Source: Margaritispora aquatica
Lineage: Eukaryota; Ascomycota; Leotiomycetes; Helotiales; Discinellaceae
NCBI GenBank assembly: GCA_007644065.1
Contig: VJWN01000010.1
Span: 1,673,105 to 1,737,104, forward strand
Length of the DNA stretch: 64,000 nucleotides
Direction: 5' to 3'
A program made the position numbers and the translations under genes. How positions within the stretch are numbered: the first letter of the stretch is position 1; each line of letters starts with the position of its first letter. Below, piece after piece: positions 56,614-64,000 of this stretch. The notes beneath the pieces are model-generated. The model saw only the letters and a program-made list of their open reading frames with translations, ran no database searches and was not told the DNA's origin.

Positions 56614-58889
56614 TCATCCTTCTTCTGATGGTCCAAACCATTGGGACCACTCATCCGGCGTATGTGTTCCAACATGATGGTTTTCGAGTAACTGCCCTTC
56701 GCAAGACTGTGCGACATTTTGCAAGCCATTTGGATCTTGAAGAAATCCAAGATTTCGGTAAGTTTCGTCTTGGTCACAAGCACTAGAAATGTTAGCAATA
56801 GCAATCAATATAAGCTCTCAACGTACAATTGATCCAGGTTTGATAGTTCGAAGAAGTAATCTTCAGTAAAACCTGTATCTTGAAGCATAAAGTCAAGAGG
56901 GAGATCAGGCTTAGATAATATCTCTGATGTCGGCCAGTCACTCGTCAGCAGGCCAATGTCCACTTCAGCACTTGGCGCGTGCTCTATATGAGCTGCGCTA
57001 GAGCTTAATGCTGAAAGCAGAGACTCGTTCGGAGTGATTTCAGCAGTGCTTGCATGATACTGCAGTTGGCTGCTATCGTTGATGTGAAGAGGAGCATCCG
57101 TTGAGATGTACGTGGCTTGAAATGATGCATCAATCGTTTCATTCATGATAGGTAAACGAGGGCCTGAAGTAAGAGCACTTAGATTGGTGGTGAAGGTATG
57201 ATTTGTTAAATCAATTCCTCTATCGTTTTCGAGGTTCGTGATTCGATGTTGTGTGCCAGAAAAAGAATCTACACCAGCATTGCATATGATGCCCGTGCCA
57301 GAGAAAGCCTGGCTTGAACTTATGCATTCAGAAGCGCTCATTTGTTCTTTTTGGCTAATACCACCCCTTTCAAGGCTGATCATGAGAGAAAATAATGGTT
57401 GGCGAAGAAGGCATCTGGGCTGTTTATCCTCAACGACCTGACAGAGTGCTCTCGCCTCTGCCAATATTTCGTTCATACCATCTCCTTGATCTCGTCGAAT
57501 TAGCAGCGCACTGAGCAAGAAAGTAAGGTGTAGATTAAGTATGTGAGGCGACAAAAAGATACTCGTGGAATATTCATTGACACCAGTATCAACCGAACAG
57601 TATTTTGGTAGTGAGAGCCTCCAATTATCAAGTTTCGCAAGTGGTAGCGAGGATCGATTATGGGAAAAGTCGTTAAGGATACCAATCATGTGTACAAGGT
57701 GATTGAAAATACTGACGGACCGACAGGGAGTAGGCTGATATTCCGGCAGAACTTCCTCAAGGTTAAGATGGCCCCATTCTTCTAATCCATTCACAGCAAG
57801 GAATCCCACTTGAATCAAATCTTCTTTACGGAATCGTGGCGCTCTTTTAAGACAGGTGGCAAGTATGGTATCAAGGTAGAAGCAACCCATGAATAAACGC
57901 CTATTTCTGTCTTGAAATGTCTTGAAAGTCGGACTTGACGTATCGATCATTCCCAAGTGAATGGCTCCACTGATTGCTTGGTTGGCGAGTAACCAAGCAA
58001 CATTGACTTCTCCCATTCCAATTCGAATGACTGCCAGCAATAAAAGTGCTTGTACATGACCAATTTGGACGTCAGACCCAGCGGTAGCAACAAGGCTGCT
58101 TGCTCTTTCATACAAAGAACTGGCTTTGGGCGTTTGCTCCCAGTAAGTCAGTTTTTTGGTCTGGCTGGCACATGTCGTGTTCTGATGCTCGCTGTAAGCG
58201 AGGACTGCCCATAGGATAGCACGTTCGCCTGGTCTCAGTGAGTCCTCAGTGAGCTCAAAGGTCTGGTAGTAGGAAGCGAGTAATTCGTCCTTGGAGAGAA
58301 TCGGTAACCAAGAATTGGTGTAGGTGAAGTAATTCGCTAGGAGCTTTTCACCTTCTTCCCGTGGTGGTAGTAACAGCTTTAATACATGCCCACCGACAGC
58401 GTGAGCATCCATTTTCAGCCTTTTGGCCTCTTGTCCTTTACCATCTCCAGCATCCAGAACAGGAAGCAAAGCCTCAAATGATTTGCAAAGTTTGCTGCTC
58501 CGCCACTTTTCAGCCATAGTCTCTCCTGTGACACCGGCCTCTCCTATCCATTTCTTTACCAGTTTCTGCTTTGCAGTGTCATCTCTCAGAGCATCGTCAA
58601 AAAGGCTACTGGCATCTTCCACTCCATTACAATCAGATTGTAGTAGCCCAAGTAGAGTTTCCAAGCCACGAACATATCCTTCAGGTAGTCCGCGTTTCTT
58701 GACTGCGTCCTCAAATAGACATTTTCGTCCCAGAGATATGCATGTAGAGCAAGAAGGGCGAAGTCCATCGCATTTGAGTTTCTTCTTCCTGCACTGGTCG
58801 CAAGCTAAAGAGACTCTCTTACGAATCCAGTCACTACCTCGCTTCCTCTTGGACCTTTCACCTGCTTCGATGGATTGTTCCATAGCCAT
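56614..58889 (-). CDS. qutA: Zn2Cys6 activator, QutA/QA-1F type
   Basis: Exon 1 is 58889-56827, the intron is 56826-56783 (GTACGT donor, TGCTAAC branch, TTCTAG acceptor), and exon 2 is 56782-56614, giving 743 residues. Without splicing the frame ends a few codons past the donor; the strong splice signals favour the longer tail. The ATG at 58889 is chosen because the longer frame starts with GTG. The binuclear zinc cluster is complete (C30, C33, C40, C47, C50, C57) after a basic arm (RSKRKRG) and is followed by KKRGLPEGYVRGLETLLGLLQ, the linker style of QutA-like activators. The middle holds the fungal homology region (WLPILSKDELLASYYQTFEL, IHLGMIDTSSPTF, GCFYLDTILA). The acidic, Ser-rich C-terminus is the likely activation and QutR-contact part. 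It should bind promoters of quinate genes when the repressor releases it. Confidence 0.88.
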
Positions 58890-59630
58890 ATTGTTTTGCA
58901 CCCCAGTGTTTCTGGATCATTCTTTAAGGCTATGAATGCCGCATGTATGCTGTATCATGGACTTTGCTATTCTTCATCCAGGTGGAGGGAGTCCAAGTCC
59001 AGCTGGTTTCGGCGTCCACAGCATTTGTTTGGTACTGCTGGGATAGCACATTGCAGCCCAACAGAGGACTGAAGCAGAGATGGAAGAGGGAGATCGGTCT
59101 GATTTGCACACAGACATTGTAGATCAACCGTCGATACCGGTAAGTATTACTAGTCGGTGGTTGGTTGAGGATTGGGAAGTTCTGTGGGACATCTGGGAAG
59201 AAGTGGCAGAAGCGGACGAAATGGACGAAATGGGCGGAAATGGATCCAACCCCGGAAAAGAAAACAGCCGCCCCGCATGAAATCTGGGGATCTGGACCTC
59301 ATCCATCCCACCCCAATCCACCCCAATCCACCCCAATCCACCTGGCACATTCAGCCAGTCACTCGTCGATCCTCTCTCAAGCACAACATTCGCTGTCAAC
59401 ACGGTCAAGTATGGTTTTCCTTTCTCTTTCCTTCTCCCTTTCTCTTGTTTCTTCTGCTGGATGCTTTTTGCGGTCTTCCCCTCCTATCCACAACTTGGCA
59501 CACCCGAGGTCCATCCTTCTCAGCCGCCCCTCAATGTCTGCAGAGCTCGTTCGTCCTTGAGGAGGCTTTTGAAGTCTGACTCTCACACCGCATTCTCCAA
59601 TACACTCTTCAAGTAAAGGCAGTCCCCAAA
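58890..59630. promoter_or_regulatory. Divergent promoter between activator and repressor genes
   Basis: These 741 bp separate the divergent qutA- and qutR-like starts. They contain three perfect copies of CCCCAATCCA (59311-59340), a GACGAAATG pair (about 59216-59235), and an imperfect palindrome GTAAGTATTAC (59140-59150) next to CCG and CGG triplets. The palindrome only loosely resembles the GGATAA/TTATCC site known for QutA/QA-1F. A pyrimidine-rich tract at about 59415-59460 precedes the repressor leader. Confidence 0.6.
59311..59340. repeat. CCCCAATCCA x3 tandem repeat
   Basis: Three perfect 10-bp copies lie inside the activator/repressor divergent promoter. The CCAAT-like core is read directly (CCCAAT). 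No binding function is shown. Confidence 0.95.
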
Positions 59631-62178
59631 ATGGACATCAGAACTTCTGCTCAGCGCTCTATCTCGAGGCCGGGGTCAAGCCAAGCCGTTTCCATCTCGA
59701 ATAGAGGATCTCCAAACACACTAGAGCCGAGGTCAATCCCCAGAGCCTCTTCCGTTGAAACTTCTCGAAAATTCGCGCCGAATGCCTCTATTGTGTTGGT
59801 TGGTATTCGAGGGTGTGGAAAGACATCGCTGGGATACATAGCTGCAAGAGCACTAGGACGGCGACTGGTCGAGGCAGATGACGAGTTCGAGAAGAGGACC
59901 GGCTTATCGCGTGCCCAATTCCTCAAAGCCAATGGACAAAATGCAGAGGAATATCGGCGACAGGAAAGACTCGTGATGGAGTCGATGTTGGGAAATAACG
60001 ACAAAGATGCCGTCTTGGTCTGTGGAGTGGGAAGCATAGAATCGCATGGACAAATGCTGTTGAGGAAATTCGCGGTCAATCATCCGGTTATCCATGTCAT
60101 CCGAGAGACCGAATATATTCGGGAATGGCTTCGAATACCCAGAGAAGCAAGTCTTATCCATCGCTTGGAGCAAAGCGATCGCAAACATCGTTTCTGCTCA
60201 AATTTTGAGTTCTTCAATCTCTTTGACGGTGGATCTGAACCTGGTATACTTGATGGGCGAGTGTCTCGAGATGAAGTTTTAGGATCAGGCCAACGATCGC
60301 CAACATATACAGGCACACTCCAGCGAACCCAGCAAGACTTCATCAGATTCATCAATCTTATCATGGGATTTCCGGATCGTTCTCTCCAAGTGCTTGCATC
60401 CAAAGTATCAGCAGGCTCGTCTTCAAGCGCTGACCGTGTGCATACCTATGCCCTCTCTGTGAAATTCTCCCAATTAGAAAGTCCAAATATCGATGCAACA
60501 GAGCTAGAATGTGGGGCTGATGCAGTAGAGCTTGAGATTGATGCTTCTGATATTGTAGGACAATCTCTTGCCGCAGACTCTCCATGGATTACACGACTGA
60601 GTAAACAATTCTCTGTGATTCGACGCAAGATTGCTGCACCTATCATCTTTCACGTCGAGCCTCCGAGTCGGGATCAAGGATTATCAAAAGAGGATTACAC
60701 AGAGCTCCTGTATCTTGGGTTTCGGATGGGTGCAGAATTTGTCACAATGGATCTCGATATTGAAGAGATCTATGCAAGACAGTTATTCCATTCGAGAGGG
60801 TCATGCGCAATTATTGGAAACTCTCTGGACTCCAACAATAGCCAAAGTGGGTGGGAAAATCCAGGCAGAGTAGAGATATACCAGAAAGCCACTCGGTTGC
60901 AGTGCGACGTTGTACGGATCCGTCAGTTTGCTCGCTCGGACGAAGATAACATCGCGTTGAGGCGATTCAATGCAAATTTGTCGCCCCAAAAAGGCCAACC
61001 TCCCATGATTGCATATAATCTTGGTCGATTAGGTCGCACTTCGATGTGTTCGAACACTATCCTAACCTCTGTTACACATAATGTGCTGCGTGGTCGTACT
61101 TTTGCTAAAGATCACGCTCTGTTAACACTACAAGAAATTTCCAGGATGACATTCGATTTAGGACGTCTAGATCCACAATACTTCTGCATTTTTGGTGCCA
61201 GTGTACTCTATTCTCTCTCCCCAGCAATGCATAATGCAGGGTACAAAGCTTGCGGGTTGCCTCATGAATATCGGATTCGTCAGTCGTCCAACATACACGA
61301 TCTCGATGATTTACAGAACGATCCATCGTTTGGAGGAGCTGCTATCACATTGCCATTCAAGATCGATGTTCTTAAACACGTAAATACAATGAGTCCAGAA
61401 GCAAAGGCTATCGGTGCTGCCAATACCATTATCCCTATCCGAGGATCCGTGGACTCGAAGAAAGATGGAGCTGGCTGGCATGCCGAAAACACAGATTGGA
61501 TTGGCATCACGACTTGCATCCAGCAGAATCTTTCTCCAGCAAACATTATCCGACCTTGGACGTCAGGATTGGTTCTTGGAGCAGGTGGAATGGCAAGAGC
61601 AGCTGTTTATGCTTTGATACGTCTAGATGTTCCGAACATTTTTATCTGCAACAGAACAGTTGAAAGCGCGGAAAAACTAGCCTCGCATTTCACAGCTGTG
61701 GCAGCAAGTTACAGGAGTACGCAACGCTCGCCTAATGCTAGAAATGTCAACCATAGGATTATGGTCATCAAATCTATGCAGGATCCTTGGCCAAGGGAGT
61801 TCCACCAACCCACAATAATCGTTTCCTGTGTTCCAGCTCATAGTGTTGGTGGTTCTCCAGCAGCAAATATGACCCTGCCCATTCCTTGGTTACAGAGCCC
61901 TAATGGAGGCGTAATCATTGAGGTGAGAAGGTCCACCCTGATCTTTTGCTGATCACTAAATTTATATCTAGCTTGCCTACAAACCCCTTGTGACCCCTTT
62001 ACTGGCGCAGATAGAACAACTAAGAGAGGTCGGACGCCCTTGGATTCCTGTTAATGGTTTGAAAATTCTGCCGGAGCAAGGAATTGCACAGTTTGAGCTC
62101 ATGACTGGCCGCACCGCCCCACGACGTATTATGCGAGATGTTATCCGTCGAACGCTGAAGGCAGAATCGGCATCGTAA
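59631..62178 (+). CDS. qutR: Quinate pathway repressor, QutR/QA-1S type (AROM-derived)
   Basis: Exon 1 is 59631-61922, the intron is 61923-61971 (GTGAGA donor, ATCTAG acceptor), and exon 2 is 61972-62178, giving 832 residues. The protein matches the last three domains of pentafunctional AROM. The shikimate kinase-like part (about 50-250) keeps a full P-loop (GIRGCGKTS, 58-66), ADDEFEKRTG and EEYRRQE. The type I dehydroquinase-like part (about 255-490) has L399 where the catalytic His stands and R429 where the Schiff-base Lys stands, so it should be inactive. The shikimate dehydrogenase-like part (about 515-832) keeps YSLSPAMHNAGY, ITLPFK, ENTDW, GAGGMARAAVY and LAYKPLVTPLL, the last completed by exon 2. 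A Ser-rich 45-residue head precedes. In known fungi this repressor binds QutA directly and is relieved by quinate-pathway metabolites. It is divergent from the activator gene. Confidence 0.92.
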
Positions 62179-62731
62179 GAGGGCTGTTCATGAAATAGTG
62201 TGCCATGTTAATTCTGGATATCCGAAGAATGAATTAACAAACTCGCACTTGCTAGCCAATGAGGCTATGGTTTTGCCTATGCCATCAAGCCTCAAATCCA
62301 TACCCAGAGCTTTTTAGTAATCCGTTCAAGCTCAATGAAGACGTTGCCGCCGTTCATGTTCCTCGCAGACTATCCAGGGCAATACTAAGCGCACTGAAAC
62401 TATCGCCTACAAAAGGATCGTCTGGCTACATCTGAGGGACAACAATCTTTCACTGCCTTGCTACTTATGTTTACGATATGAACTTGATCTTGGATGAACA
62501 CTGGAGCAATGCAGCCAACCCACAATAGAGGCTAGTATTGCTTAGAAGCGCCGAAGAAGCTTTTAGTCCACCTTTGTATCGCTTCTTAGCCTGGAACCCG
62601 AAAGTTCGGTACACACATGTGTCTTTTGACTTAGTTCGAGCTAGGGATGGATGTCGATGTTGAACCACACGTCTTCTGCGTCACTAATTTTATCTGCGCA
62701 CAAATTCATCTTCTTTCGCCATCTATTTTCA
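62179..62731. other. Intergenic stretch
   Basis: It is the 3' side of the repressor gene and the promoter of the membrane-protein gene. Nothing else is recognised. Confidence 0.6.
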
Positions 62732-63658
62732 ATGCAATATACTCGCTATCCTTACATCTACAATCATGGGAACTCGCCAGCCGGGCCAAAAATCTATGTC
62801 CCTGCGACAAACACCCGCCGTCATGGATCAGGAGACCGACCTTTCCGGTCTCATGCCCCACTCTATTCCACAACGCACTTTTTCAAACTTCACGGACATG
62901 TCTTTGTCTTCATACAGGTCATCATCGGAACCATAGTGATCTGGAGAGAGACATTTTATTCTGAATGGGAGGCTGTTGTCCTCTACTGTTTGTTGCTTGG
63001 GTTAATCCAGCTGGCGATGCTGCTAATTATGCATGATGAGCAGTATGGTTCGCAGGCCAAGAGAATGACACGACTTGAAATGAAATTGCAAAACCACAGA
63101 CGAAAAGTCGATGCCAACTTGAATAACCTATGCTATAACAAGCGGGAAATTGAGGATGATGTCTGTTCTAAGGATACTAGGATTATGACTACGGCAAATG
63201 TCATGAAGGACCAAAGCGAAGGAGAGGATTGGGTGATGGTTTCATCCACAACTCCCGAAATCCAACTCGATCCGGGCATCTCTCATCCTGCACATCTACC
63301 ATCAGAGTCAACTTCAAAGCCGACAACCATAAAAGCCTCAAGCGTAGTCTTGGGCGAAGCTTTGGAACCCCTTCTCCTCGACGCACTTCTTCCTTCAGAA
63401 TTACACGATCAAAGTTTTTCCATCAGATTCGCCCTCTATGCAGTCACAGCTTTCACAATATTCCATGGATTCCTGCTCTTTTTCACCCTATTCGAGATTT
63501 ACAGGGCAAATTCTGAGGGCAAAGAGGGAGATATACCCGTCATTGTCAGGGAGATGTGGGAACTTAGCATATTTTTTAGCACACAAGTTGTCCTCTACGT
63601 CGTTTGTGCGTGGTTCTATCTTCGGAAACGGAAGCTGAGGAGGGAGAGGAAGCGGTAA
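62732..63658 (+). CDS. Unknown four-helix membrane protein
   Basis: This is a 308-residue single-exon protein of no family I can name. The ATG at 62732 (MQYTRYPYIYNHG) is preferred; the frame also holds two ATGs 27 and 25 codons upstream, which would add a hydrophobic stretch. Predicted helices are about 56-71 (VFVFIQVIIGTIVIW), 81-101 (VVLYCLLLGLIQLAMLLIM), 233-257 (FALYAVTAFTIFHGFLLFF) and 278-297 (LSIFFSTQVVLYVVCAWFYL). Between helices 2 and 3 lies a hydrophilic loop of about 130 residues that starts with a charged, possibly coiled helix (KRMTRLEMKLQNHRRKV). The tail is strongly basic (RKRKLRRERKR). It follows the repressor gene but nothing in it points to transport of quinate; the permease of that pathway is a 12-helix sugar-type carrier. 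Confidence 0.7.
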   Translation: MQYTRYPYIYNHGNSPAGPKIYVPATNTRRHGSGDRPFRSHAPLYSTTHFFKLHGHVFVFIQVIIGTIVIWRETFYSEWEAVVLYCLLLGLIQLAMLLIMHDEQYGSQAKRMTRLEMKLQNHRRKVDANLNNLCYNKREIEDDVCSKDTRIMTTANVMKDQSEGEDWVMVSSTTPEIQLDPGISHPAHLPSESTSKPTTIKASSVVLGEALEPLLLDALLPSELHDQSFSIRFALYAVTAFTIFHGFLLFFTLFEIYRANSEGKEGDIPVIVREMWELSIFFSTQVVLYVVCAWFYLRKRKLRRERKR

Positions 63659-64000
63659 TTGAAACTCTGTTAGGGAGTCACTTAAGGGATTTGCTGAGCT
63701 GGAGCCTACTTTAAATACAGACGAGAAATGGGCTCGAGTTTGGTGGGCACGATGTGCCCACGAAAGACATTGTTGCGGATCGTGATGCTCTTGCCTGAGA
63801 TCACTTGCGAGATGGACACTTGTATATCTTTATAACAGATTGGAGAAGTTTTATTATCTCTATAGTTATCAGCCAGGCATTACTTTGTGCGTACTGTACA
63901 TTAGTAGTCTTGCCAATCGCATAGACGAAAAACAATAAGGGCTCTTTTCGTCAATTTCAATAGCTATTTCCAACATTTGGTTCTACGTCACCGTGCGTAA
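63659..64000. other. 3' flank to window end
   Basis: These 342 bp hold no gene that can be supported. They should carry the polyadenylation region of the membrane-protein gene. Confidence 0.5.

Noticed and set aside
59080..59139. Upstream ATG and GTAAGT donor that might add an N-terminal exon to the repressor
   Set aside because: The nearest acceptor before 59631 (CAG ending at 59622) is out of frame with the donor, and the intron would be over 480 bp, far longer than the others here.

Overview
The window is nuclear DNA of a filamentous ascomycete (Pezizomycotina). Genes are split by short introns of about 44 to 108 bp with GTANGT-like donors and CTAAC-like branch sites. Fungal-specific families are present: a WOPR regulator, a HET-domain protein, a Zn2Cys6 activator with an AROM-derived repressor, and a CAP59/CMT1-type GT69 enzyme. 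A class within Leotiomycetes is possible, but nothing seen here proves it. There is no sign of a prokaryotic replicon, a CRISPR array or an intact transposon.

Layout. Positions 1-1079 hold the N-terminal half of a bHLH transcription factor on the minus strand, cut by the window edge. Upstream of it lies about 15.5 kb (1080-16545) with no gene I can support. It is rich in simple repeats and short dispersed motifs and behaves like the very long upstream region of a developmental regulator. Then come a Gti1/Pac2 (WOPR) regulator (16546-17754), a HET-domain protein (21137-23279), a small GPI-anchored Kre9/Knh1-like wall protein (24943-25648), an intron-containing tRNA-Leu(CAA) (28343-28467) and an unrecognised acidic-tailed protein (28729-30123).

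From 32 to 46 kb the window holds mostly housekeeping genes: the dynein intermediate chain (32292-34438), divergent from ATP synthase subunit e (34860-35348); the oligosaccharyltransferase catalytic subunit STT3 (36195-38719); and two convergent unknown genes encoding largely disordered proteins (39922-43143 and 43928-46096). An Old Yellow Enzyme (47151-48263) and a GT69 alpha-1,3-mannosyltransferase-like Golgi protein (50837-52293) follow.

The most coherent system is at 52.9-62.2 kb, a quinate/shikimate gene group. It has two tandem shikimate/quinate dehydrogenase-like genes, a SnoaL-like protein divergent from the second of them, a Zn2Cys6 activator of the QutA/QA-1F type, and, divergent from that, a QutR/QA-1S-type repressor. 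The repressor is an AROM relative with shikimate kinase-like, dehydroquinase-like and shikimate dehydrogenase-like domains; its dehydroquinase-like part has lost both catalytic residues. In known fungi QutR holds QutA inactive until quinate is present, and QutA then switches on the catabolic genes. No catabolic dehydroquinase, dehydroshikimate dehydratase or quinate permease is visible here, so the group is either rearranged or only part of the pathway. A four-helix membrane protein of unknown role closes the window (62732-63658).

Exon borders were placed by eye from splice consensus and reading-frame continuity. Family assignments rest on recognised motifs, not on database searches.
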